A DNA stretch of 43,875 nt from Gammaproteobacteria bacterium (lineage in GTDB: Bacteria; Pseudomonadota; Gammaproteobacteria; SZUA-140): assembly GCA_020847075.1 (NCBI GenBank), contig JADLCS010000092.1, positions 1 through 43,875 on the forward strand, written 5' to 3'. Position 1 is the stretch's first letter. Each line of letters starts with the position of its first letter. The position numbers and the translations under genes were made by a program. Below the pieces are notes generated by a model that saw only the letters and a list, made by a program, of their open reading frames with translations, did not search any database and was not told the DNA's origin. This document shows, piece after piece, positions 27,270-35,977 of this stretch.

Positions 27270-27852
27270 GGGCTGCGAACCTTTTGATTGTAATTGATTG
27301 TTTATATCGGTCGGGCCGGTCGCCGGGCCGCCCGGGTCGCCCGGGGCGTCCGTGGCCGGCGCGGCGTTCCGCTCGGAACGAAGATTCTACAATAGTTTTC
27401 CCACGGGTGGCCGGCGGGGGCGCGGTTTCTCCCGTCCCGGCGCCCGGTCGTGCGGGGACAGGCCTGGAATCCGTATAAATCTCTGCCCGGGCGGCCGGGG
27501 CTTATTCACAATGCCCCGCGGCGGGGGCGCGGTCGGCGCGGTTCGCCGCCGTTCCCGCGCCCAGGACAGGCGGGGGAGCCGATTTATAATTCAAGCCGAT
27601 GTCATATAAAGAGAATTTTAATGGGCCGCTCATGAACAAAATATGAACAAACTAATAAAATCCCATGACAAAACGGCCGATCGTCGAATTATTAAAAAGT
27701 TATCCACAGCTTTATGCACCGTTTTTGTGGATAAGAGAATTTTATCAACCGCATCAGCCGAGTTAGGTTTCAATCTCGAGAAAGACATGAGGTGATCGGG
27801 CGCGCCTGGGGCGGGGCTGCGATCGGGGGACGAAGGAGGGCGACAGGATCAC
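27270..27852. other. Gene-free stretch with DnaA-box sequences and an AT-rich core
   Basis: No reading frame here looks like a protein. TTATTCACA lies at 27502-27510 in the loop of a CGGGGC/GCCCCG hairpin. TTATCCACA lies at 27700-27708 and its exact inverse TGTGGATAA at 27726-27734. All three fit the DnaA consensus TTATNCACA. A weaker TTATCAACC is at 27742-27750. Between them, about 27580-27670 is AT-rich (TCATATAAAG, TTTTAAT, AACAAACTAATAAAAT) in an otherwise GC-rich window. The two perfect boxes also form a 9-base inverted repeat with a 17-base spacer. Confidence 0.6.
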
Positions 27853-27929
27853 TGGCGCCCCGGAGACGATTTGAACGTCCGACCTTCCCCTTAGGAGGGG
27901 GATGCTCTATCCAGCTGAGCTACCGGGGC
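27853..27929 (-). tRNA. tRNA-Arg, anticodon CCU
   Basis: The minus strand folds as a 77-base cloverleaf with the CCA end encoded. Acceptor GCCCCGG pairs with CCGGGGC. The D arm contains TAGCTCAGCTGGATAGAGCA. The anticodon stem TCCCC/GGGGA encloses loop CTCCTAA with anticodon CCT, which reads AGG arginine codons. The T loop is TTCAAAT. No integrase or attachment-site duplication is seen next to it. Confidence 0.95.
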
Positions 27930-28054
27930 TTATCCGTGAAATCGATGGATGTTCTTCTTTAGTAAAGGTGTCCGGTGCGCGGTCATGCGGCGCGCTCCGG
28001 GCGCGCCTCCGCCGGTCGCGGTCTCCGGCGAAGCGGGTGAGGCATTGGCGGGCG

Positions 28055-28060
28055 ATTATA
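28055..28060 (-). promoter_or_regulatory. Probable -10 element of the tRNA-Arg promoter
   Basis: The minus strand reads TTATAATCGCCCGCC, a consensus TATAAT followed by a GC-rich discriminator of the kind found at stringently controlled stable-RNA promoters. It lies about 125 bases before the mature tRNA. TTGGAC upstream (28081-28086) is the nearest -35-like sequence, but its 20-base spacing is long. Confidence 0.4.
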
Positions 28061-28164
28061 ACAGCAACCGGCCGGGCGCGGTCCAATGCAGGGAGAGGCG
28101 GAAGAGGGGGCGGTCGGAGGATCGGCCGTCCCCCTCGATCCGGAAGTAACGCGAGGGTGTGGCT

Positions 28165-28386
28165 TCAGTGCTCTTCGTATTCGTCGCGGAAATCGAAATC
28201 GGCGATGTTCTGCTTCAGGCGCTCCCGTTCCTGGTGGTGCTCGATCGATTTGCGCACGTTTTCGGTGCGCAGCGGGATGTCCTTGCGTTCTTCGACGTCC
28301 AGGATCTCCTCGAGATCGGTCTCTTCGAGAAAGGTCTTGTCATTCTTGTTCAGGCAGACATAATTGTGTGAAGATTTACTCCCCAT
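28165..28386 (-). CDS. Small acidic protein of unknown function
   Basis: A 73-residue frame begins at 28386 with a strong ribosome binding site (AAGGGGGAGTC directly before ATG). The protein starts MGSKSSHNYVCLNKNDKTF and is rich in Glu, Asp, Arg and Lys afterwards (TDLEEILDVEERKDIPL, HHQERERLKQNIADFDF), predicting charged helices with no membrane segment or signal. I do not recognise a family. The good start context and protein-like composition argue that it is real. It lies between tRNA-Arg and the copper genes, transcribed leftward. Confidence 0.7.
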   Translation of the reverse strand: MGSKSSHNYVCLNKNDKTFLEETDLEEILDVEERKDIPLRTENVRKSIEHHQERERLKQNIADFDFRDEYEEH

Positions 28387-28493
28387 GACTCCCCCTTGCT
28401 TATGACGTTTGTTGTTCGACTTGGTTATCTACGGCAATGGGACTTTCATGCCCGATCCTAAGTCAGGGATATCAGTGCGTTCCGTGAACCGGT

Positions 28494-28507
28494 TCACAGA
28501 TATGCGA
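28494..28507. promoter_or_regulatory. 14-base palindrome upstream of the copper genes
   Basis: GTGAACCGGTTCAC is perfectly self-complementary with a central CG step, a form typical of helix-turn-helix dimer operators, LacI-type among others. It lies in the 264-base intergenic region between the divergent small acidic protein gene and the CopL-like gene. No matching regulator gene is nearby. Confidence 0.4.
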
Positions 28508-28650
28508 CAAAGAGGGCGACGGGATTGTGCGGGCCGGGACGGATCCGGTTCCGGTCTGCCGGAGGCCGCCGGGGTCCCGCATCCGGGGCGGCCGGTCGCG
28601 ATCGCGCGGACGGGCCGTCGATGTCCCGCGGGAGACGGTGAGGAGAGACG

Positions 28651-29040
28651 GTGAGATCCCTGCGAAGACGGCGCGACGCCTATGCCTGGATCGGTCTGCT
28701 GGCCCTGCTCCTGCAGATGGCCTCGTTCACCGCGCTGGCCGGGCGGCATTCCCTGCACGCCGGCCCGATGGCCGACGGTCCGCCGTCCGCGGACGCCATG
28801 TCCGGGGGGCATTGCGCGGACGGCGCCGTTTCCGCCGCGGCCGACCGGGGGCAGGCCCCCGACGGGCACTGCCCACACTGCGCCGACCGGGCCTGCGGCA
28901 TGTTCGGCTGCGTCCCCGCGATCCTTGAGCTTTCCACCGCTTCCCCGCCGAGCGGTGCGATGATGGATGCGTATCCGATCTCCGCCCTGTCCCCGGCCTG
29001 TTGCGCCGAATCGCTCTACCGTCCTCCCAACCGCCTCTAG
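28651..29040 (+). CDS. CopL-like small Cys/His/Met-rich protein preceding copAB
   Basis: The frame begins with GTG at 28651 behind a good GAGGAGAG site. The 129-residue product has a hydrophobic N-terminal segment (AWIGLLALLLQMASFTALAG) and then a metal-ligand-rich part: MSGGHCADG, HCPHCADRACGMFGC, and a CC near the end. Its position directly before copA and its composition resemble CopL/DUF2946 proteins, which in Xanthomonas are needed for copper-induced expression of copAB. Whether this one regulates or only binds copper cannot be told. The identity to true CopL is moderate inference, since these proteins diverge strongly. Confidence 0.7.
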   Translation: MRSLRRRRDAYAWIGLLALLLQMASFTALAGRHSLHAGPMADGPPSADAMSGGHCADGAVSAAADRGQAPDGHCPHCADRACGMFGCVPAILELSTASPPSGAMMDAYPISALSPACCAESLYRPPNRL

Positions 29041-29158
29041 TCCCGCAGCGGTCCGCGGCGCGCCCTCCCGCAGCTACGGGGCGCGCGCGTTTCATCGTCG
29101 TTGCGGGCCCGGCACGGCAGTTCCGTGTCGTCGCGCCCGCGGGATCAGGAGGTATGCG

Positions 29159-31033
29159 ATGTCTGTCGAGAACCCTGGAAGGCCCGGATACGGGCCTGTA
29201 TCGAAATCACGCCGGCGCTTCGTCCTCGGCACGCTTTCCGTCGGGGCGCTGGCCGCCGCCGGCCGGACCCTGGCCGCGGATCCCGGCTGGGGTCAGACCC
29301 CCGTTCGGGGTCTGACCCCGAGTGCTCTGACCGGACCCGTCTTCGAGCTCGAGGTCGGGTACCTGCCGGTAAACTTCACCGGCCGCGAACGCCTGGCGAC
29401 CGTGGTCAACGGCGCTCTGCCCGCGCCGCTGCTGCGCTGGAAGGAGGGCGAGCGGGTGCGTCTGCGCGTCACCAATCGTCTCGCCGTCGAGACCTCGCTC
29501 CATTGGCACGGGATCGTCCTGCCCGCGGAGATGGACGGGGTTCCGGGGCTGAGTTTCCCCGGGATCGCCCCGGGCGAGACCTTCGAGTACAGCTTCCAGG
29601 TCCGGCAGAGCGGCACCTACTGGTATCACAGCCATTCCCATTTCCAGGAACAGACCGGTCTGTACGGCCCCATCGTGATCGACCCGATCCGGCCCGAACC
29701 CTATGGCGGCGACCGGGAGTATGTGGTGATGCTGTCCGACTGGTCGGACGAACCGCCGGAGCGGATCTTCACCCGCCTGAAGAAGGACAGCGAATTCTAC
29801 AACCGGGATCCGCGCACGGCGGCGGACCTGTGGCGCGAGGTCCGCGCGAAGGGTGTCGCCGCGACCTGGCGCGACCGCGCGATGTGGAACGGGATGCGCA
29901 TGAGCGATCGCGACATCTCCGACGTGACGGGCGCCGCCTATACCTTTCTGATGAACGGCAGGACGCCCGCCGAGGGCTGGACGGGTCTGTTCCGTCCCGG
30001 CGAGCGTCTGCGCCTGCGCTTCATCAACGGATCGGCCATGACCTTCTTCGATGTTCGCATCCCCGGCCTGAAGATGACGGTCATCGCCGCCGACGGCCAG
30101 AACGTCGAGTCGGTGACCGTGGACGAGTTTCGCATCGGCGTGGCCGAGACCTACGACGTCCTGGTCGAGCCGGAAGGGGACACCGCCTACACGCTCTTCG
30201 CCCAGGCGATCGACCGTTCCGGTTATGCGCGCGGCCTGATCACCCCCGACCCCGCGCTGGTCGCCGAGGTCCCGGCGCTCGATCCCCCGCCGCGGCTCAC
30301 GCACGCGGACATGGGGATGGGGCACGGCGCGGAACACGGCGGCCATGCGATGCCCGCCATGGGCGCCGCCGGGGAGTCTCCCGCGCACGCGATGTCCCAT
30401 GACGGGATGGACATGGCCGGGATGGCGGGCATGGAACACGGCATGCACGCGGACGAGGAGGCGATGCCGTCCGCGCCCGCGATGGGGTCGGGCCGCGCCG
30501 GCCAGGGCAGCGACCGTCCCGTGCGTCACCCGCGCAGCGAGCGGGGACCGCAGGTGGACATGCAGGCCGCCGATCCGCGTTACCGGCTGGAGGATCCGGG
30601 GCCCGGGCTGCGCGGCAACGGGCGGCGCGTGCTGACCTACGCGGACCTGCGCAATCTGCGCGAGACGCCGGATCCGCGCGAGCCCGGGCGCGAGATCGAG
30701 CTGCACCTGACCGGTAACATGAGCCGCTACATGTGGTCGATCGACGGCGTCGCCTTCGCCGACGCGGAGCCGCTGCGTTTCACCTATGGCGAACGGCTGC
30801 GCATCACCCTGGTCAACGACACGATGATTCATCACCCGATCCACATGCACGGCATGTGGAGCGATCTCGAGACCGGCGACGGCGAGTACATCCCGCGCAA
30901 GCACACGGTCGTCGTGCAGCCCGGGGCAAAGCTGAGTTATCTCGTGACCGCCGATGCGAAGGGCCGCTGGGCCTATCACTGCCATCTGCTGTACCACATG
31001 ATGGGCATGTTCCGCGAAGTCCGGGTCGGGTAG
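29159..31033 (+). CDS. copA: CopA/PcoA-type multicopper oxidase for copper resistance
   Basis: This 624-residue periplasmic oxidase binds copper and oxidises Cu(I). I start at 29159, behind AGGAGGT, giving a Tat signal with SRRRFVLG (residues 17-24). The copper-site motifs are complete: LHWHG (114-118), WYHSHSH (155-161), HHPIHMHG (558-565) and HCHLLYH (607-613). A Met/His-rich insert (MGMGHGAEHGGHAM to MAGMEHGMHADEEAM, about residues 385-440) is typical of CopA and stores copper. Oddly, residues 44-54 (WGQTPVRGLTP), between the signal and the first cupredoxin domain, are encoded by a palindromic GGGGTC repeat. copB follows after 13 bases. Confidence 0.96.
   Translation: MSVENPGRPGYGPVSKSRRRFVLGTLSVGALAAAGRTLAADPGWGQTPVRGLTPSALTGPVFELEVGYLPVNFTGRERLATVVNGALPAPLLRWKEGERVRLRVTNRLAVETSLHWHGIVLPAEMDGVPGLSFPGIAPGETFEYSFQVRQSGTYWYHSHSHFQEQTGLYGPIVIDPIRPEPYGGDREYVVMLSDWSDEPPERIFTRLKKDSEFYNRDPRTAADLWREVRAKGVAATWRDRAMWNGMRMSDRDISDVTGAAYTFLMNGRTPAEGWTGLFRPGERLRLRFINGSAMTFFDVRIPGLKMTVIAADGQNVESVTVDEFRIGVAETYDVLVEPEGDTAYTLFAQAIDRSGYARGLITPDPALVAEVPALDPPPRLTHADMGMGHGAEHGGHAMPAMGAAGESPAHAMSHDGMDMAGMAGMEHGMHADEEAMPSAPAMGSGRAGQGSDRPVRHPRSERGPQVDMQAADPRYRLEDPGPGLRGNGRRVLTYADLRNLRETPDPREPGREIELHLTGNMSRYMWSIDGVAFADAEPLRFTYGERLRITLVNDTMIHHPIHMHGMWSDLETGDGEYIPRKHTVVVQPGAKLSYLVTADAKGRWAYHCHLLYHMMGMFREVRVG
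29289..29319. repeat. GGGGTC-family palindrome inside copA
   Basis: A 31-base element with perfect 13-base arms (GGGGTCAGACCCC at 29289-29301, GGGGTCTGACCCC at 29307-29319) and a 5-base loop lies within the copA coding sequence, in frame and without a stop. It belongs to the same family as the copies at 14415 and 15265. Confidence 0.92.
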
Positions 31034-31046
31034 GGAGGGCGAGACG

Positions 31047-31766
31047 ATGAAAAGATTCGCAATGAGGGTCGGCGCGCTGCTTGCCTCCCTGGCGTGCGTG
31101 TCCGCCGGCGCGGACGCGCATGCGCACGGGGAGGGCGACCCCGTGCTGGGCAAGCTCATGATCGACGCGCTCGAGGTGCATGAGGTCGAGGGCGACGATC
31201 CGCTCCGGTGGGATGTCGAGGCCTGGCTCGGCCGGGACCTCTCGAAGCTCTGGCTCAAGAGCGAGGGCCGGCGCAATGACGGCGCGACGGAGGCGGCGGA
31301 GCTGCAACTGCTCTACGCGCGCGCCGTGACGCCCTTCTGGGACGTCCAGGCCGGCTGGCGCGGCGATCTCGAGCCGGGGCCGAGCCGCGACTGGCTGGCG
31401 CTGGGACTGCGGGGCACCGCGCCGTATTTCGTCGATGTCGACGCCGCGCTGTTCGTCGGCACGGCGGGGCGTACCGCGCTGCGTGTGAAGGCGGAATACG
31501 AGTGGAGGCTCACGCGCCGGCTGATCCTGGGCCCGGAGCTGGAAGTGAACGCCTACGGCAAGGACGATCCCGAACTCGGCCTGGGCGCGGGCCTGTCGAC
31601 GGCGCAGCTCGCCCTGCGGTTGTACTACCGGCCGGTGCCGCAGTTCTCGCCGTATGTCGGGGTCGAGGGCCGGAGGCGGTTCGGTGAAACCGAGGACTTC
31701 GCCCGCGCCGGCGGCCGCGCCCCCGACGACGCCTGGTTGCTCGCGGGCGTGCGCGCGTGGTTCTGA
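31047..31766 (+). CDS. copB: CopB-type outer membrane copper resistance protein
   Basis: The 239-residue protein has a signal peptide ending AGADAHA and then beta strands throughout (WDVEAWLGRDLSKLWLKSEG, LLYARAVTPFWDVQAGWRGD, ending VRAWF). This is the CopB/PcoB outer membrane barrel, made together with CopA. Many CopB proteins carry a Met/His-rich stretch before the barrel; here only AHAHGEGD remains, so copper storage probably rests with CopA. It converges on the antiporter gene with 18 bases between the stops. Confidence 0.94.
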   Translation: MKRFAMRVGALLASLACVSAGADAHAHGEGDPVLGKLMIDALEVHEVEGDDPLRWDVEAWLGRDLSKLWLKSEGRRNDGATEAAELQLLYARAVTPFWDVQAGWRGDLEPGPSRDWLALGLRGTAPYFVDVDAALFVGTAGRTALRVKAEYEWRLTRRLILGPELEVNAYGKDDPELGLGAGLSTAQLALRLYYRPVPQFSPYVGVEGRRRFGETEDFARAGGRAPDDAWLLAGVRAWF

Positions 31767-31784
31767 GGCCCGCCGGCGTCGCGC

Positions 31785-33551
31785 CTAGTCCCGTTTTCCG
31801 TCCCCGGCCTCGGGCTGCAGGGTATCCATCAGCGCGATCTGCAGACGGGAATGGAAGCGGATCAGCTTGCGCCCGAGCACGATGCCGAGCAGGGTGACCG
31901 CGCACCCGATGAGGACGAGCAGCTCGAGCGGAGGCAGGATGCTCGAACTCAGCGCGCCGATCAGCAGCAGGAACAGCATCATCGAGAGCAGGGGGATGAG
32001 CTCGGAGAGTATCTCGCGCACCTTGGCGGTATGCCTGCCGGCGAAGGATGGCCGCACGCCGGTTTCCGCCAGCAGCATGCTGAGCGCCTTGAGCTTGCGG
32101 TAGGCGGCCACCAGGAACGGCAGCGACAGGATCAGCGCGCCCGCCCACAACGCGGCGCGCTGGTAGCGTTCGCCCAGCGCGGAGGTCCCCATCCAGGCGG
32201 ACAGCGGTTCGGCGAAATAGGCCATGCCGAGAAAGGCGGCCGCGATCAGCGTGATGTTGACCGCCACGTGCGCGACGATGCGCCACACCATCGCCGCCAG
32301 CACGGCGCGGTCGCCGCGGGGCTGCAGGCTCTGCAGCCATTCGGTGTACAGGGCGAGGGAGTTGTGGAACGTGCCGGGCAGGCGGCGCGCGAGCCGCTCC
32401 GCCAGCGGGTCGGAGGCGCGGATGAGATAGGGCGTCAGCAGGGTGGTGATGGCCGAGACGGTGACCGCGATCGGATAGAGGAAGTCGCTCGTCACCCCCA
32501 GGCTGACGCCGAGCGCGGCGATGATGAAGGAGAACTCCCCGATCTGCGCCAGCCCCATGCCGACGCGCAGCGAGGTCCGGCCGTCGTTGCCGGCGATGAA
32601 CGCGCCCATGCTGCAGGTGGCGACCTTGCCGATCACCACCGCCAGCGTGATGGCCGCGATCGGCAGGGCGTGTTCGATCAGTACCTGGGGGTCGAACAGC
32701 AGGCCCACCGCGACGAAGAAGATCGCGCTGAACATGTCGCGCACCGGTTCGATGAGGCGCTCGATGCGCTTCAGGTCGCGCGCCTCGGCGATGATCGCGC
32801 CGATCATGAAGGCGCCGAGCGCGACGCTGTAATCGAGCCGGATCACCAGCAGGCAGAAGCCGAAACACAGGCCGAGCACGGTCACCAGCAGCATCTCGTC
32901 GCTGTCGAAGCGTGCTACGTAGGCGAGCAGGCGCGGCACCAGCAGCAGGCCGATGACCACGGAGACCACCATGAACACCACCAGCCGCGTCAGCGTGCCG
33001 GCCACCTGGCCGACGTCCATCGAACCGGACATGGCCAGGCTCGACAGCAGTGCGATGATGGCGATGGCGAGGATGTCCTCCACGATCAGGATGCCGAGGA
33101 TCAGGTGCGCGAAGCGTTCGTGCCGGAGCTTTAGCTCGTCGAGCGCCTTGACGATGATCGTGGTGGAGGAGATCGCCAGCATCGCCCCGAGGAACAGCGC
33201 GTCCATGGTCTGCCAGCCGAAGAAGCGTCCGATCTCGTAGCCGATCCAGATCATCAGGACGATCTCGCCGACCGCCGCCGTCAGCGCGGTCATGCCCACC
33301 TGGCGCAGGCGGCGCAGGCTGAATTCCAGGCCGAGCGAGAACATCAGAAAGATCATGCCCAGCTCGGCCAGCATATCGATGGTGTCCTTTTCCGCGATGA
33401 GCGGAAACGGCGGCGTGTGGGGGCCGATGATCATGCCCGCGAGGATGTAGCCGAGCACCACGGGTTGCTTGAGCCGGTGGAACAGCACGGTGATCACGCC
33501 GGCGATCAGCATGATGACCGCGAGATCCTGGATGAAATGCAGGGTATGCAC
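31785..33551 (-). CDS. Kef-type (CPA2) cation:proton antiporter
   Basis: The 588-residue inner-membrane protein opens with the CPA2 exchanger domain (about residues 8-385): HRLKQPVVLGYILAGMIIGP, FSLGLEFSLRRL, ISSTTIIVKAL, LGILIVEDILAI with the ion-binding Asp, and GMGLAQIGEFSFI. After it come several further hydrophobic segments (about 425-560) in place of the usual TrkA-N nucleotide-binding domain of KefB/KefC, so no NAD(H)- or glutathione-sensing module is visible. It exchanges a monovalent cation (K+ or Na+) for protons; the specificity is unknown. It is divergent from the OGT gene and convergent with copB. Confidence 0.92.
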   Translation of the reverse strand: MHTLHFIQDLAVIMLIAGVITVLFHRLKQPVVLGYILAGMIIGPHTPPFPLIAEKDTIDMLAELGMIFLMFSLGLEFSLRRLRQVGMTALTAAVGEIVLMIWIGYEIGRFFGWQTMDALFLGAMLAISSTTIIVKALDELKLRHERFAHLILGILIVEDILAIAIIALLSSLAMSGSMDVGQVAGTLTRLVVFMVVSVVIGLLLVPRLLAYVARFDSDEMLLVTVLGLCFGFCLLVIRLDYSVALGAFMIGAIIAEARDLKRIERLIEPVRDMFSAIFFVAVGLLFDPQVLIEHALPIAAITLAVVIGKVATCSMGAFIAGNDGRTSLRVGMGLAQIGEFSFIIAALGVSLGVTSDFLYPIAVTVSAITTLLTPYLIRASDPLAERLARRLPGTFHNSLALYTEWLQSLQPRGDRAVLAAMVWRIVAHVAVNITLIAAAFLGMAYFAEPLSAWMGTSALGERYQRAALWAGALILSLPFLVAAYRKLKALSMLLAETGVRPSFAGRHTAKVREILSELIPLLSMMLFLLLIGALSSSILPPLELLVLIGCAVTLLGIVLGRKLIRFHSRLQIALMDTLQPEAGDGKRD

Positions 33552-33791
33552 GGTGTGGTCGACCTTCGGGCGCCGGGCTCGTTTCGATCGCGCCGCGGGC
33601 GGGCGGCCGGTTCATTATGACAGCATCGCGGATGCCCCGGAATCGTCCGACCGCTCCCTCTCGCGCGCCGCGCTGGCAAAGCGGAGGGCGGCTGGGCCAT
33701 ACTGGCGGCATGCGAGGGCGCCGCATCGCCGCCCCGGGCGGCCGGGGCCTCTCGCCGTGTCCCGTCGATCCGATCGAAGCGCCGATACCCG

Positions 33792-35972
33792 ATGAACGTC
33801 CCCCATAGAAACGATCCCTGTCCCTGCGGCAGCGGCAGAAAATACAAGACATGCTGCGTGGACAAGGCGCGCCCCGTCCCGGCCGCGGGCGACGCCGGCC
33901 GCTTGATCGGGAGCGCGGCCGATCTCCAGCGCCGGGGCCGGCTGGCGGAGGCCGAGGCGGCCTGCCGCGAGGCGCTGAAGCTCGAGCCGGGCCGGCCCGA
34001 GGCCCTGCACCTGCTCGGCCGACTCGCCGCGCAGGCGGGACAACCCCGTCTGGCGGTCGACTGGATCGAGCGCGCCATCGCCGGGAACGACGCCGAGGCC
34101 GAGTACTACAACGATCTGGGGCTGGCCTACGCGGCGCTCGACCGGCCCGACCGGGCCGCGGCCTGTTACGAGCGGGCGTTGACGTTGCAGCCCGATCTGT
34201 TCGGCGCGCGGGTGAACCTCGCCTGCGCCCATTCCGCCCTGGGCAGAGCGGAGGCGGCGGCGGAGGGTTTCCGCGCGGCGCTGGCGCTCAGGCCGGATTC
34301 GGAGGTCGTGCACTTCAATCTCGGCAACACCTGTTACGCCCTGGGCCGGTTCGACGACGCGGTGGCGAGTTATCGCGCGGCGCTGGCGCTCAGACCGGAG
34401 TACTATCAGGCCTACGTCAACCTGGCCAACGCCTATATCGATCAGGGCCGTCCGGAGGAGGCCGCGGTCTGCTGCGAGCGGGCCATCGCGATCCAGCCGG
34501 GCGCCGCGGTGGCGTATTACGATCTGGGCCTCGCCCGCTTCAACCAGGGCAGGCTGGACGACGCCGAGGCGGGCTATGCCCGGGCGCTGGCGCTGAAGCC
34601 GGACTACCTCAACGCGCAGGTGAATCTGGCCCTGGTCTACATCAACATGGGGCGCCTGGCGGACGCCATGGCCTGTTACCGCCGGGCGCTGGAGATCCAG
34701 CCGGATTCCGCGCTGGCGCGCAGCACTCTGCTGTTCACCCTGTTGTTCCAGCCGCGCTATTCCCCTGCCGAGATCTTCGCCGAGCACCGGCGCTACGCCG
34801 AATACTGCGAGGCCCCGCTCAAACCGTCCTGGCGTGCCCACGGGAATTCCCGCGTGCCGGACCGCCGGCTGAAGGTGGGGTATGTGTCTTCCGATCTGCG
34901 CCATCATTCCGTGGCGTATTTCATCGAGCCGATCCTGAGCCGGCACGACAAGACGCGGGTCGAGGTGTTCTGTTATTACAGCCATGCGAAGTACGACGGG
35001 GTCACGCACCGGCTCGCCGCGAGCGCGGATCACTGGATACCCTGCAAGGGCCTGTCGGACGAACAGCTCGCGGAGCGCGTGCGCGCGGACGGGATCGATA
35101 TCCTGGTGGACCTCGGCGGTCACACCATGCACAACCGCCTGCCGGCGTTCGCCCGCCGGCCGGCGCCGGTGCAGGTGACCTATCTGGGATATCCCGCCAC
35201 CACGGGGCTCGACGCGATGGACTATCGCCTGACCACGCCGGAGGTCGATCCTCCAGGGCAGGAATCCTGGCACAGCGAGCGCCTCTATCGTCTCCCGCGC
35301 AGCCTGTGGTGTTACCGCCCGCCCGAAGGCCGCCCCGAGGCGGAGGCCGCGCCGCCCTCGGCGCGGACGGGGACGATCACCTTCGGATCCATGAACGCGT
35401 TCACCAAGATCTCGGACGCGACGCTCGCCGTATGGGGCGCGGTCCTGCGCGCGGTCCCCGCATCGCGCCTGCTGATGACCAGCGTGCCGGAGGGCTCGAT
35501 GCGCAACGCTCTGCTCGAGAAGTTCGCCGGACACGGCATCGACGCGCAGCGACTGGTGCTGTGGAACCGGGTCCCCGTGGAGCGCTACGTCGAGATCCTC
35601 GGACAGATCGACATCGCCCTCGATCCGTTCCCCTATAACGGCACGACCACCACCTGCGAGACCCTGTGGATGGGCATCCCCGTGATCGCGCTCGCGGGCG
35701 ACAGCTCGGTGTCGCGTTCGGGTTGCGCCCTGCTGAAATCCGTCGGTCTCGAAGAACTGATCGCGCCGGATGAGGAGGCCTACGTCGGGATCGCGGCCGC
35801 GTTGTCCGCCGATCCCGCGCGACTGGCCGGTTTGAGATCCGGGCTGAGGGCGCGGATGATCGCCTCGCCCCTCAGGGACGAGGTGGGCATCACCCGCGAC
35901 CTGGAGGCCGCCTATCGGGCCATGTGGTATACTTGGTGCACTTCGAATCCGGATCCCGCCGCCGGCGCGTGA
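33792..35972 (+). CDS. SEC-C / TPR / O-GlcNAc transferase-type glycosyltransferase
   Basis: The 726-residue protein has three parts. Residues 7-22 (NDPCPCGSGRKYKTCC; Cys10, 12, 21, 22) are a SEC-C zinc motif as at the SecA C-terminus. Residues about 35-320 are TPR repeats (YYNDLGLAYAALDRPDRAA and similar). Residues about 345-715 are a GT41/OGT catalytic region with SSDLRHHSVAYF (His371/372), DLGGHTMHNRLPAF, RPAPVQVTYLGYP, the UDP-contact lysine in NAFTKISD (Lys539) and DPFPYNGTTTTCETLWMG. OGT enzymes attach GlcNAc or related sugars from UDP to Ser/Thr of cytoplasmic proteins, with the TPRs choosing the target. A SEC-C finger on an OGT is unusual and may bind zinc, ribosomes or SecB-like partners. 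It heads a rightward group of modification enzymes. Confidence 0.9.
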   Translation: MNVPHRNDPCPCGSGRKYKTCCVDKARPVPAAGDAGRLIGSAADLQRRGRLAEAEAACREALKLEPGRPEALHLLGRLAAQAGQPRLAVDWIERAIAGNDAEAEYYNDLGLAYAALDRPDRAAACYERALTLQPDLFGARVNLACAHSALGRAEAAAEGFRAALALRPDSEVVHFNLGNTCYALGRFDDAVASYRAALALRPEYYQAYVNLANAYIDQGRPEEAAVCCERAIAIQPGAAVAYYDLGLARFNQGRLDDAEAGYARALALKPDYLNAQVNLALVYINMGRLADAMACYRRALEIQPDSALARSTLLFTLLFQPRYSPAEIFAEHRRYAEYCEAPLKPSWRAHGNSRVPDRRLKVGYVSSDLRHHSVAYFIEPILSRHDKTRVEVFCYYSHAKYDGVTHRLAASADHWIPCKGLSDEQLAERVRADGIDILVDLGGHTMHNRLPAFARRPAPVQVTYLGYPATTGLDAMDYRLTTPEVDPPGQESWHSERLYRLPRSLWCYRPPEGRPEAEAAPPSARTGTITFGSMNAFTKISDATLAVWGAVLRAVPASRLLMTSVPEGSMRNALLEKFAGHGIDAQRLVLWNRVPVERYVEILGQIDIALDPFPYNGTTTTCETLWMGIPVIALAGDSSVSRSGCALLKSVGLEELIAPDEEAYVGIAAALSADPARLAGLRSGLRARMIASPLRDEVGITRDLEAAYRAMWYTWCTSNPDPAAGA

Positions 35973-35977
35973 GGATC

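Noticed and set aside
27853-27929. tRNA-Arg as an integration site of a genomic island
   Set aside because: No integrase gene and no duplicate of the tRNA 3' end were seen on either side.
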